Shown here: positions 40,850 through 49,182 of the stretch, in pieces | How positions within the stretch are numbered: position 1 is the stretch's first letter | How the letters are laid out: the number at the start of each line of letters is the position of its first letter | Assembly (NCBI RefSeq): GCF_965232525.1 | Contig: NZ_OZ246980.1 | Coordinates: 3,348,001-3,412,000 of the forward strand | Length of the DNA stretch: 64,000 nucleotides | DNA from: Bauldia sp965232525 | GTDB lineage: Bacteria; Pseudomonadota; Alphaproteobacteria; Rhizobiales; Kaistiaceae | Direction of reading: 5' to 3' | Position numbers and translations under genes: made by a program | Notes under the pieces: model-generated | What the model was told of the DNA's origin: nothing | Databases searched by the model: none | Seen by the model: only the letters and a program-made list of their open reading frames with translations

Positions 40850-42057
40850 TTTTCGGCCCGGTTCGCGAGAGACGGCGCAAAGTCGCCGGGCTCATGGCAC
40901 GATCGCAGCCGTTCCGGCAGCACCATCCGGACTTCAATGCCCGCGAGACTCAAGGATGGAAGGCGGTGGAAGCCGAGGGCCGACTGCCCGTCGACGGCTG
41001 GCGACGTGAGGAAAAGTGGGCGCTCGAAATGGGGCTCCCCGGCGCCGAGGCGTTGACCGACAAGTCGATCCCGACCTTCGCCCGCGGGGAGCTTCCTCAT
41101 TTCGCCGGCATCAACACGTTCCTAAAGGCGCCGTACGTCGAAAACGTTCGTGATGTCGCCGAGTATGACGCCGCGGTCGTCGGCATACCGTTCGACAGCG
41201 GCACGACATATCGACCCGGTACGCGCTTCGGTCCCCAGGGTATACGTCGCATCTCGGCGCTCTACACGCCCTATAATTACGAAATGGGTGTGGATCTCCG
41301 CGAGCAGATGACGCTTTGCGATGCCGGTGATGTCTTCACCATCCCCGCCAACCTCGAAAAGAGCTTCGATCAGATCAGTCGCGGCGTCTCCCACGTCTTC
41401 TCGTCCGGTGCCCTGCCCCTGATGCTTGGCGGCGACCATTCGATCGGCTTTCCGTGCGTTCGTGGCATTGCCGAATGTACGTCCAAGCGGATTGGCATCA
41501 TCCATTTCGATCGCCACATCGATGTCCAGGAGAAGGACCTCGACGAGCGGATGCACACCACGCCGTGGTACTGGGCGACCAATCTGCCCAACGTTCCGGC
41601 GACGAACCTGGTTCAGCTCGGCATCGGCGGGTGGCAGGTCCCACGGCCCGGCGTCGCCGAGGCGCGCAACCGGCAAACCAACGTCCTCACAATCGAAGAC
41701 ATCGAGCGCCTCGGCCTGGAGAAGACCGCCGAGATCGCATTGGAACTCGCCTGGAAGGACGCCGATGCTGTCTACATCTCGTTCGATGTGGACTCTGTCG
41801 ACTGCGGGTTTGTGCCAGGGACAGGCTGGCCGGAACCCGGTGGATTTCTGCCGCGCGAGGCGCTGAAGATTCTCGGTCTCGTCTGTGCCGAAGGGATCTG
41901 TGGACTGGAGGTCGTCGAAGTATCGCCGCCCTACGACACTTCGGACATCACCGCCCTGCTCGGTGTCCGCGTCGTCGTCGAAGCACTGGGCTCAATGGTC
42001 GCCCATGGTAAACTCGGTAGCCACAAGCCGTTGATCGACAAGCCGGTGGGTTACTGA
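40846..42057 (+). CDS. gdmH: Ureohydrolase, probable Ni-dependent guanidine hydrolase
   Basis: 403 aa of the arginase/agmatinase superfamily. The dinuclear metal site is complete: H198 (GGDHS), D222, H224 and D226 (HFDRHID), D314 and D316 (SFDVDSVD), plus the EVSPPYD glutamate. It has a roughly 80-residue N-terminal extension absent from agmatinases, DRH rather than the usual DAH, and NLVQLGIGGWQVPR and PGTGWPEPGG blocks. These and the guanidine riboswitch favour a guanidine hydrolase (guanidine to urea and ammonia) over agmatinase. It is the enzymatic gene of the operon, coupled to the ATPase gene. Nickel use is inferred from the family, not visible. Confidence 0.75.
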   Translation: MIFGPVRERRRKVAGLMARSQPFRQHHPDFNARETQGWKAVEAEGRLPVDGWRREEKWALEMGLPGAEALTDKSIPTFARGELPHFAGINTFLKAPYVENVRDVAEYDAAVVGIPFDSGTTYRPGTRFGPQGIRRISALYTPYNYEMGVDLREQMTLCDAGDVFTIPANLEKSFDQISRGVSHVFSSGALPLMLGGDHSIGFPCVRGIAECTSKRIGIIHFDRHIDVQEKDLDERMHTTPWYWATNLPNVPATNLVQLGIGGWQVPRPGVAEARNRQTNVLTIEDIERLGLEKTAEIALELAWKDADAVYISFDVDSVDCGFVPGTGWPEPGGFLPREALKILGLVCAEGICGLEVVEVSPPYDTSDITALLGVRVVVEALGSMVAHGKLGSHKPLIDKPVGY

Positions 42058-42058
42058 G

Positions 42059-42514
42059 ATGGCCCACGACGGCGATAATCGTCCGAGCCCTGCCGCTGGT
42101 CACAACAGCCAGCATGGCGTGCGCCAATGGCAAACGCCGCACCGACCGGATGAGGCTCTCGAGCACGACGACCACGACCCGATCGAAGCCGACCTGGATC
42201 TCGTCGAGACCGCTTTCCTCGAATCGTTCCCCACCGCAGCGGATCCGACCAGTTTCTTGCGAATGGCGAACATCCCGTTCACCGGCACGATCGGTGACGG
42301 CCGCCTGATCCACCTGCTCCGCGTTGAGACCTACGCAGTGACAGACGTCGGTGCGATTACGCCCCGGCTAGGCGGGGACGGTGTCCGATACGATCCGCTG
42401 CCGGCCAAAATGACCTCGAGACGCCAAACCTTGGCGCTCATTTACACCGATGGGGAAACGACCGTGGACCTGACGCTTTCCCAGGCTCGCGCACTCAAGC
42501 CGGCGACATCCTAG
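42059..42514 (+). CDS. Unknown 151-aa protein of the guanidine operon
   Basis: It begins one base after the hydrolase stop. Residues 1-42 are polar and His/Asp-rich (GHNSQHG, then EHDDHD at 35-40) and probably disordered. Residues 45-150 look like a compact domain with LVETAFLESFPTAADPTSFL, FTGTIGDGRLIHLLRVETYA and LIYTDGETTVDLTLSQARAL. No signal peptide or membrane segment is seen. I do not recognise the family. Position suggests an accessory to the hydrolase; the His/Asp head would suit metal handling, since no hypA or hypB gene, the usual nickel helpers of guanidine hydrolase, is present. Its stop overlaps the convergent gene by 3 bp. Confidence 0.8.
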   Translation: MAHDGDNRPSPAAGHNSQHGVRQWQTPHRPDEALEHDDHDPIEADLDLVETAFLESFPTAADPTSFLRMANIPFTGTIGDGRLIHLLRVETYAVTDVGAITPRLGGDGVRYDPLPAKMTSRRQTLALIYTDGETTVDLTLSQARALKPATS

Positions 42515-42966
42515 TAGGTCTGGTACATATCGTAGACGACCTGCCAACCATCATCGCCGTTGACCCAATAGTGCAGCGACCGGCCACGGAGCGTTTCGGT
42601 CCGCCCCCCGTGCGGCTTAATCTCCAGCACCCATTCCCATGTCAGCGCCGCTTCCTGGTCGTCACCGGTGACCTTTACGGTGCTTTCCTTCAACTGTCGG
42701 GTGCTCGTGTCGTAGCCACGGGCGAGCTCGTCCTCGATCGCAGCGCGCCCACTGACCTTCGTTCCATTCGGCACGAACAGAACCGCGTCGTCAGCGTAGT
42801 GCTTCGCGATGATCGAGGCATCGCTCTTCGCCATTGCCTCCTTATAGGCCTCCTCAATATCGGCCGGCGTGAAGTCAGCGTCGTCCGCGGCCAGCGGCGT
42901 GGCGAATGCCATCACCAGCACAGCGCCGGCTGAGACGGTTTTTGTGATGAATCCAGCGATTGCCAT
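42511..42966 (-). CDS. Secreted SnoaL/NTF2-like protein
   Basis: 151 aa. A signal peptide (about 1-27, ending LAA-DD) precedes an NTF2-fold domain: ADIEEAYKEAMAKSDASIIAKHYADDAVLFVPNG, VSGRAAIEDEL, and the C-terminal LHYWVNGDDGWQVVYDMYQT. The DUF4440/SnoaL-type pattern is clear, but ligand and role are not. ATG at 42966 follows GAGG. It converges on the guanidine operon and diverges from the spermidine-synthase-like pair. Confidence 0.82.
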   Translation of the reverse strand: MAIAGFITKTVSAGAVLVMAFATPLAADDADFTPADIEEAYKEAMAKSDASIIAKHYADDAVLFVPNGTKVSGRAAIEDELARGYDTSTRQLKESTVKVTGDDQEAALTWEWVLEIKPHGGRTETLRGRSLHYWVNGDDGWQVVYDMYQTY

Positions 42967-43104
42967 CCCGCAGACCTCTTTTGGAGAACACCTGATCATC
43001 CTAGCGATTCCTCCCGGTCTGTCGACGGGCCACGGACAAGCCGTTGTCTTGCCATCTGGCGCCGCTATACTCCCGCCGGCGACGTGAGGAGTTAACGTAC
43101 CAAT

Positions 43105-44118
43105 ATGCCGAAAGGCACATCGCCCGAGGCAGGGCCTGGCACCAGCACAAGCGCCGCCCCGGCAACCGGATCCCGCGCCGCCATCATCACCGGGATCGCA
43201 GGTGCAATCGCCGTCTCGGCGGCCCTGGCTTATCTCCTGATTTCCGAACGCGAACCCGATATCGCATCGCCTCAGGGCACCGAGGTCGGCCTCATCGCCC
43301 GGGTCGAGTCGCTCTACAACGACATCTATCTCTATCGCCGCGAAAACGGCCACTATGTCCTGTCCTTCGGGGCCGAGAGGCTGCGCTACACCGAGTCGGT
43401 CGTGAATCCGGACGACGAGTTGGACTTGCCGGTCTACTACACACAGTCGATGACGGTCGGCCTCGCCTACCCGCCGGAACTCGAATCCGCGGCCATCATC
43501 GGCCTCGGTGGCGGTCGCACGGCCTGGTACCACCACAAGAGCGTTCCCGACCTGCACTTCACGGCTGTCGAACTCGATCCTGAGGTCGCCGAGATCGCCG
43601 ATCAGTTCTTCAGTGTCGAGCCCCGACCGAACTTCGATATCGAAATCATGGACGGCCGGGTGTGGCTGACGCGAACGGACAAAATGTTCGATCTGATGCT
43701 CGTCGACGCCTATCGCGGACCGTTTGTGCCGTTCCATCTGCTGACGACCGAGTTCTACGAGGAGGTCGGCGCGCATCTGAAGCCGGGTGGAATCGCCGTC
43801 CAGAACGTCGAGCCCTCGACCATGCTGTTCGACAGCGCAGTGGCCACCATCGGCGCCGCATTCGACAACCTCGATTTCTACGAGGGCAGCGGCAACATCG
43901 TGATCGTCGCCTATGATGGGCCGCCGCGCGATCCGGACAAGCTTCGGGAAGTCGCAGCTTCGCGTCAGGAGACTTTCGGCTTCCGCTACGATCTCACCGA
44001 CATCCTCGACCGCCGCTACGAGCCGACCTACGATGCGACGACGGAGCCCTTGACCGACGACTTCGCGCCGGTGGAGTACTTGAAGGCGATCGACCGCCAC
44101 AACGCCCGGCGAAACTGA
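43105..44118 (+). CDS. Membrane-anchored spermidine-synthase-like protein
   Basis: 337 aa. A single N-terminal transmembrane helix (about residues 25-47) is followed by a polyamine aminopropyltransferase/methyltransferase fold: YNDIYLYRRENGHYVLSFG, SMTVGLAYPPELESAAIIGLGGGRTAWYHHK (nucleotide loop), AVELDPEVAEIADQFF and FDLMLVDAYRGPFVPFHLLT. The aspartate-rich catalytic set of true spermidine synthases is only partly kept, so the activity is uncertain. A separate gene 11 bp downstream encodes a polytopic partner that in many bacteria is fused to this domain. Confidence 0.8.
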   Translation: MPKGTSPEAGPGTSTSAAPATGSRAAIITGIAGAIAVSAALAYLLISEREPDIASPQGTEVGLIARVESLYNDIYLYRRENGHYVLSFGAERLRYTESVVNPDDELDLPVYYTQSMTVGLAYPPELESAAIIGLGGGRTAWYHHKSVPDLHFTAVELDPEVAEIADQFFSVEPRPNFDIEIMDGRVWLTRTDKMFDLMLVDAYRGPFVPFHLLTTEFYEEVGAHLKPGGIAVQNVEPSTMLFDSAVATIGAAFDNLDFYEGSGNIVIVAYDGPPRDPDKLREVAASRQETFGFRYDLTDILDRRYEPTYDATTEPLTDDFAPVEYLKAIDRHNARRN

Positions 44119-44128
44119 CGGACACGAC

Positions 44129-44797
44129 GTGACAACGGCCGAGGCGCGACGCCCTCCTCTTTATCATCGGCTCGCCGTCAGCCCCGGCGCTGCACTGCTC
44201 GTGCTGATCGACGTCTTCACCTTGGGCTTCGTCACCCTCGGCTTCGAGATGGTGGCCAGCCGCATCCTCACACCGCTGTTCGGCAGTGGCATTTACACTT
44301 GGGCAACCATCATCTCGATCGTCGTCGGTGGGTTGATGGCTGGCTACTTCCTCGGCGGCATTATCGCTGACCGGTTTCCCGGTTTCGGACTCGCGGCAGT
44401 GATCAAGTTCCTCGCCTGCGGCTACCTGTTCTTCGTCTACGCCATGGCACAGGGCGGGTTGGAGAGATCGATCGTCGGGATCGACAGCGAGTTTTCCGCG
44501 TTGTTCGTGAGCGGATTTGTCGTCTGTTTTCCGCCACTCGTCGTCCTCGGCATGTACTCACCATTGTCGGTGCGGCTGCTGCTGAGGGAGCCGAGGGACG
44601 CGGGTAAGATTTCCGGAGGACTGTTCGCCTTGTCATCCTTCGGCAACATCCTCGGGATCATCGTCACGACGTTCGTGTTCATCCCGACGATGGGTACGCG
44701 GGACATCACCTACTACTTCGCGACCTTCCTGCTTGCCTCGGGATTCGTGTCGCTGAGCACGCGAGCGATGATGCTGGCACGGCGATCCATCGCTTGA
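44129..44797 (+). CDS. Polytopic partner of the spermidine-synthase-like protein
   Basis: 222 aa, GTG start, with about six transmembrane helices. FTLGFVTLGFEMVASRILTPLFGSGIYTWA and the later LVVLGMYSPLSVRLLLRE and FALSSFGNILGII are the membrane half of fused MFS/spermidine-synthase proteins. Here the membrane half is separate and encoded after the catalytic half, opposite to the usual fused order. Function unknown; the pair may modify or move a substrate at the inner membrane. Confidence 0.78.
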   Translation: MTTAEARRPPLYHRLAVSPGAALLVLIDVFTLGFVTLGFEMVASRILTPLFGSGIYTWATIISIVVGGLMAGYFLGGIIADRFPGFGLAAVIKFLACGYLFFVYAMAQGGLERSIVGIDSEFSALFVSGFVVCFPPLVVLGMYSPLSVRLLLREPRDAGKISGGLFALSSFGNILGIIVTTFVFIPTMGTRDITYYFATFLLASGFVSLSTRAMMLARRSIA

Positions 44798-44846
44798 AGC
44801 GACGGTCTTAACGAATTGATTGTAAAAAGTTGTCGCGGCGCCCGGA

Positions 44847-45431
44847 TCAGTGAGAAGACAGTCCGCCACCACCGGAATCGGGGAGAACCTCCGCGGCCAT
44901 CAGCCCCTTGGGTCCGTCACCGTAGCGCACCAGGACGACCTGCCCCGGCCGCAGTTCCGCTAGGCCGAACCGTCGCAGGGTCTCCATGTGCACGAAGATG
45001 TCCTCGGTGCCCTCGCCGCGCGTCAGGAAGCCGTATCCGCGAACACGGTTGAACCACTTGACCGTGGCGCGCTCGAGTCCACTGGTCGGCGTCACAGTCG
45101 TCCGTGTCCGGGCCGCCACCGTCTGCGGCGGACGCGACGCCGTCGACTCGTCCATGCTGATGATGCGGAAGGCTTGCATGCCCTTCTCGCGCTGCACCGC
45201 TTCGCAGACGATGCGAGCACCTTCGTGCGCGGTCTGAAATCCATCCCGCCGCAAACAGGTAACGTGAATCAAAACGTCGGGCGCTCCATCGTCGGGAACG
45301 ATGAAGCCATACCCCTTCGACGCATCAAACCACTTGATGACTCCAGCGATCTCGACGAGATCGACCGGCGCATCGTCTCCCGGCTCGATGGCCAAGGGGA
45401 GTTCCGGAGAAACCTTCGCTCCCATCTTCAC
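44847..45431 (-). CDS. Cold-shock protein with two CSD domains
   Basis: 194 aa. Domain one (about 27-95) has KWFDASKGYGFIVPDD and DVLIHV; domain two (about 120-185) has KWFNRVRGYGFLTRGEGTEDIFVHM. Both RNP1 and RNP2 motifs are intact, joined by a Thr/Arg-rich linker. Two-domain Csp proteins of this length are common in alphaproteobacteria and bind single-stranded RNA or DNA. The 216 bp up to the divergent glyoxalase gene hold no other gene. Confidence 0.93.
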   Translation of the reverse strand: MKMGAKVSPELPLAIEPGDDAPVDLVEIAGVIKWFDASKGYGFIVPDDGAPDVLIHVTCLRRDGFQTAHEGARIVCEAVQREKGMQAFRIISMDESTASRPPQTVAARTRTTVTPTSGLERATVKWFNRVRGYGFLTRGEGTEDIFVHMETLRRFGLAELRPGQVVLVRYGDGPKGLMAAEVLPDSGGGGLSSH

Positions 45432-45647
45432 GTGGTGCCCCTACCCGTGCAGCTTACCCGGCGCAGCCTTCGCCGAATCAAAAGCCAGCATAGCATCCGG
45501 TCGATCCGGCGCCAGTCTTAAACAATCCCTTTCCACCGGCGTGTGTGCTCTGTGCAACGGTAGTGCGGCATGTCAATCCGTTTACGACGGCAGTCATCGG
45601 CTCTATGCTTGTGGCCCTCCCCGCCAAGTCTCGGAAGGACTACCCGC

Positions 45648-46067
45648 ATGAAATATCTGCATACGATGGTCCGGGTGACGGACCTCGACCAATCCCTTCG
45701 CTTCTATCGCGACCTGCTCGGTCTCGAAGAAACCCGTCGGATCGAAAACGAGAATGGGCGCTACACGCTCGTCTTCCTCTCGCCTCCCGGCCAGCCCGAC
45801 GCACCGGTCGAGCTCACCTACAATTGGGACCCGGAGGTCTACACCGGCGGCCGCAACTTCGGTCACCTCGCCTACGAGGTCGACAACATCTACGACTTCT
45901 GCCAGAAGCTGATGGACGCCGGCGTCACCATCAATCGGCCACCTCGCGACGGCAACATGGCGTTCGTACGCTCGCCCGATAACATCTCTGTCGAACTCCT
46001 CCAGAAGGGCGACCCGTTGCCCGGGAAGGAGCCGTGGGCGTCGATGGGCAACACGGGCGAGTGGTAG
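45648..46067 (+). CDS. gloA: Lactoylglutathione lyase (glyoxalase I)
   Basis: 139 aa of the Ni/Co-type glyoxalase I. Metal ligands are visible as His in YLHTMVRV (residue 5), Glu in VELTYNWDPEVY, His in FGHLAYEV and Glu in SVELLQKG. It isomerises the methylglyoxal-glutathione adduct to S-lactoylglutathione. ATG at 45648 follows AAGGAC; an in-frame stretch back to 45570 is not family-like. Confidence 0.94.
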   Translation: MKYLHTMVRVTDLDQSLRFYRDLLGLEETRRIENENGRYTLVFLSPPGQPDAPVELTYNWDPEVYTGGRNFGHLAYEVDNIYDFCQKLMDAGVTINRPPRDGNMAFVRSPDNISVELLQKGDPLPGKEPWASMGNTGEW

Positions 46068-46184
46068 GACACACCCGCTCCGGATGAGGGGTTGGCGGCG
46101 GGTTCGCGCTGACGCCGCCCCATACCCGGATGATGCACACCGGCCTTGTGACCGGCGCGCCCGGTCACTATAACCCTTCGCGCC

Positions 46185-46260
46185 GCGCCCTTCGTCTAGA
46201 GGTCCAGGACGCCGCCCTTTCACGGCGGAAACACGGGTTCGATTCCCGTAGGGCGTACCA
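46185..46260 (+). tRNA. tRNA-Glu (TTC)
   Basis: Acceptor GCGCCCT pairs with AGGGCGT, D-arm TCGTCTAGAGGTCCAGGAC, anticodon stem CCGCC/GGCGG around CTTTCAC with anticodon TTC, T-loop GGTTCGATTCC, CCA encoded. It lies 116 bp before the desaturase-like gene. Confidence 0.97.
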
Positions 46261-46376
46261 TCTCCGGATGCCGCGAGACCGGCGGAATACCTTGATATTT
46301 GACAAGGTCACGCCGACATATCCTAAGGTAGTCACAAAAGAAGAACCTGCTGGCGCCTTTCCCTGGAGGGAACGCG

Positions 46377-47465
46377 ATGACGACCGATGTCGCCAAGAGA
46401 GATTACAGCCTTGTCGGGCTCGATACGAAACGAGCCGAAGACGCAGGGCTCGCGACCGCCGAGTGGTACCATACCGACATTCCACGCAAGCGGTTGAAGC
46501 AGTTGATGCGACGATCGGACGGGCCGGCGATTCGCGACACGGCCATTTGGCTCACAGCCTTCATTGTTTCCGGTGTCGGCGCCTACCTGACCTGGGGCAC
46601 GTGGTGGTGTGTTCCCTTCTTCATTGTCTACGGCGTTCTCTATGGGTCGTCGACGGATTCGCGCTGGCATGAATGCGGCCATCGCACCGCCTTCCGCACC
46701 CAGTGGATGAACGACGTCGTCTACCAGGTCGCGTCGTTCATGATCCTTCGGGAGCCGGCGGTCTGGCGTTGGAGCCATGTACGCCACCACACCGACACGC
46801 TGATCGTTGGCCGCGATCCGGAGATCGCGGCACCGCGGCCGCCGAACCTCCTCAAGATCTGTCTCGCCTTCTTTGGGCTGCCGCAGGCGAAGGTCTATTT
46901 CAGCCGCCTCTTCCATCACGCTGCCGGGCACCTCTCCGACGAAGAGAAGACCTACATTCCCGAAATGGAGTGGAACAGGGTCTATTGGACTGCCCGCGTC
47001 CATGTCGCGATTTATGTCGTGGTGATCGGCTGGTCGATTGCGATCGGGTCAATCCTGCCGCTGATGTTCGTCGGCTTGCCCTCGTTCTACGGCGCGTGGC
47101 TCTACGTGCTGACCGGATTGACCCAGCACGCCGGCCTCCAGGAGGACGTGCTTGACCACCGACTCAACTGCCGCACCGTCTACATGAACCCGATCGTGCG
47201 GTTCCTGTACTGGAACATGAACTACCACATCGAGCATCACATGTTCCCGATGGTGCCGTACCACAATCTCCCAGCGTTGCATGAGGAGATGAAGGACGAC
47301 ACGCCGACGCCCTACAGCGGTTTCTGGGAGGCCTACAAGGAAATCATCCCGACGCTGATCCGGCAGGTGAAGGAGCCGACTTATTACGCCAAACGCAAGC
47401 TGCCGCCCGGCGCCAAGCCGTTTATCCCGGCATCAGCCCCCGTCGCGCCCGCCGCGGCGGAGTGA
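46377..47465 (+). CDS. Diiron membrane desaturase/hydroxylase, MocD-like
   Basis: 362 aa. Three histidine boxes of the membrane fatty-acid-desaturase/alkane-hydroxylase superfamily are present: HECGH (98-102), HVRHH (134-138) and HIEHH (284-288), with a further H251 in TQHAGLQED. About four transmembrane segments flank them. Neighbouring genes supply a Rieske ferredoxin and its reductase, as in mocDEF of rhizopine catabolism, where the MocD-type enzyme is needed for O-demethylation. I therefore prefer a methyl-ether hydroxylase to a fatty-acid desaturase, but the sequence alone does not prove it. ATG behind GGAGGG. Confidence 0.82.
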   Translation: MTTDVAKRDYSLVGLDTKRAEDAGLATAEWYHTDIPRKRLKQLMRRSDGPAIRDTAIWLTAFIVSGVGAYLTWGTWWCVPFFIVYGVLYGSSTDSRWHECGHRTAFRTQWMNDVVYQVASFMILREPAVWRWSHVRHHTDTLIVGRDPEIAAPRPPNLLKICLAFFGLPQAKVYFSRLFHHAAGHLSDEEKTYIPEMEWNRVYWTARVHVAIYVVVIGWSIAIGSILPLMFVGLPSFYGAWLYVLTGLTQHAGLQEDVLDHRLNCRTVYMNPIVRFLYWNMNYHIEHHMFPMVPYHNLPALHEEMKDDTPTPYSGFWEAYKEIIPTLIRQVKEPTYYAKRKLPPGAKPFIPASAPVAPAAAE

Positions 47466-47483
47466 TCCAAGCAACGTGCGGCG

Positions 47484-47822
47484 CTAAGGCGCCTGATCGG
47501 TGAAAAACACCGGCTCCATTCGCGCCCACCACTCTCCCTCGGCGCGGGTCTCGAACGGCTTTTGCAGAGGCATGCAGATATCCCACCAACGCTGGGTGTT
47601 CTCCGAAGCCGCCATCTTCGCCATGTCGGCGGCGAAATCGGTGCCGTGGTACTCCCAGTAGGCGAAGAGCATGTTCTCCGGCTCTTTCAGGAAGATGGAA
47701 TAGTTGCGTATGTTGCACTCGGCGATGACCTGCAGCACCGATGGCCAGACATCGGCGTGCAAGCGTTTGTACTCCGCGACCGTACCGGGTTTGAGATAAA
47801 GAACCTGCCCCATGCGTTCCAT
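47484..47822 (-). CDS. L-rhamnose-mutarotase-like protein
   Basis: 112 aa, close to the 104 of RhaM. YLKPGTVAEYKRLHADVWPSV carries the active-site Tyr and His, followed by NYSIFLKEPENMLFAYWEYHG and QRWWDICMP (quoted in pieces), the family fingerprint. It interconverts sugar anomers. The start at 47822 follows GGGAGG. It alone of the cluster is on the minus strand, between the desaturase and reductase genes. It implies the pathway handles a deoxy- or methyl-sugar in pyranose form. Confidence 0.88.
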   Translation of the reverse strand: MERMGQVLYLKPGTVAEYKRLHADVWPSVLQVIAECNIRNYSIFLKEPENMLFAYWEYHGTDFAADMAKMAASENTQRWWDICMPLQKPFETRAEGEWWARMEPVFFTDQAP

Positions 47823-47921
47823 TGGTGAGACCTCCCTGTTGATCCTGTCGGAATGCGGCAACCGGTGTGGGGCATGGGTTGTAGCCGGTCCGGCCGCGTC
47901 TGTCGCCGGGGGAACGCACGC

Positions 47922-49151
47922 GTGAGTGACGGCGGAATGGTCATTGTCGGAGCGGGCCACGCCGGCGGACGCGCGGCAGCGGCGCTTCGCGACAATGGCT
48001 GGACCGGTCCCATCACGCTGATCGGCGCGGAGCCTGACGCGCCCTACGAACGGCCACCCCTGTCGAAGGAGCTTCTGACCGGCGACAAGTCGGCGGCCGA
48101 GTGCGCCCTCCACCCGCTTGAGTTCTACGCGATCAACGACATACGCCTGATCGCTGACACGCTGGTTACCGAAATCCACCGATCAGGCAAATATGTCGTT
48201 CTCGCCGACGGACAGACTGTCGGCTACGAGAAGCTCCTCCTCGCACCGGGCGCCGAGCCGCGTCGCCTCGATATCCCCGGTGCCGATCATGAGGGTGTGC
48301 ATGTCTTGCGGACCACGGCCGACGCCGAATTGCTGTCGGCACGGCTGTCTCCCGGGACGCGCCTCACGGTCATCGGCGCGGGACTTATCGGCCTCGAGGT
48401 CGCGTCGAGCGCGATCAAGCGAGGCTGCACGGTCAATGTCGTCGAACTCGCCGATCGGGCGATGGCGCGCGTGGCACCCGAGGCGAGCGCCGAGCACGCA
48501 GTAGCGCGACACCAGGCCGAAGGCGTCACCTTCCATTTCAACCGATCCGTCGCTGCCTTCGACGGCAAGGCCGTTCACCTCGACGACGGAACCGAGATCG
48601 CCAGCGATCTGGTCCTGGTCAGCATCGGCGCAGCACCGCGCGCCAAACTCGCCGAGCAAGCCGGCCTGACCGTATCCGGCGGCATCGTCACCGATGCCAC
48701 TTTGCGCACGGGTGACGCCGATATCTTCGTCGCGGGCGATGCCTGCGTTTTCCCGCACGAACTGTTCGGCGGTCTGTTGCGGCTGGAGAGTTGGAAGAAC
48801 GCCGAGGATTCCGGCCCTCTTGCCGCGCGGAACATGCTCGGCGCGAATGAGCCCTACCGCGCCGTGCCGTGGATGTGGTCCGACCAATACGATTTCACCA
48901 TCCAGGTCACCGGGCTCCCGGATCGCGGAACCGTCGCCGTCGATCGGCCGACCGATGGTGCCCTGTTGCAGTTTCACCTCGACGATGACGGCCGGCTCGT
49001 CGGCGCAAGCGGCATGGGACCAGTGGGCGCTATAGCCAAGCCGATCCGGTTCGCCCAGATGTTGATGGAGCGGGACGCTCATCCCGATGCGGCGGACCTC
49101 GCCGATCCTGCCGTCAATCTAAAAGCCTTGCTGAAGAAACAGGCCGCCTGA
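47922..49151 (+). CDS. NAD(P)H-ferredoxin reductase, MocF-like
   Basis: 409-aa FAD/NAD-linked reductase of the oxygenase-coupled type. FAD motif VIVGAGHAGGRAAAALR at the N-terminus, NAD motif VIGAGLIGLEVASSAIKRG centrally, FVAGDACVF for FAD ribityl binding, and a C-terminal reductase domain with LRLESWKNAEDSG. It passes electrons from NAD(P)H to a Rieske or 2Fe-2S ferredoxin, here most likely the one at 51256. GTG start at 47922 behind GGGGGA. Confidence 0.9.
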   Translation: MSDGGMVIVGAGHAGGRAAAALRDNGWTGPITLIGAEPDAPYERPPLSKELLTGDKSAAECALHPLEFYAINDIRLIADTLVTEIHRSGKYVVLADGQTVGYEKLLLAPGAEPRRLDIPGADHEGVHVLRTTADAELLSARLSPGTRLTVIGAGLIGLEVASSAIKRGCTVNVVELADRAMARVAPEASAEHAVARHQAEGVTFHFNRSVAAFDGKAVHLDDGTEIASDLVLVSIGAAPRAKLAEQAGLTVSGGIVTDATLRTGDADIFVAGDACVFPHELFGGLLRLESWKNAEDSGPLAARNMLGANEPYRAVPWMWSDQYDFTIQVTGLPDRGTVAVDRPTDGALLQFHLDDDGRLVGASGMGPVGAIAKPIRFAQMLMERDAHPDAADLADPAVNLKALLKKQAA

Positions 49152-49182
49152 CCGAGGGATGGCCGAACGGGGGAGGACAACG

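Noticed and set aside
43105..44100. Minus-strand frame joining upstream sequence to the SnoaL-like gene to give 529 codons
   Set aside because: The upstream part is antisense to the spermidine-synthase-like gene; the signal peptide and SD at 42966 mark the real start.
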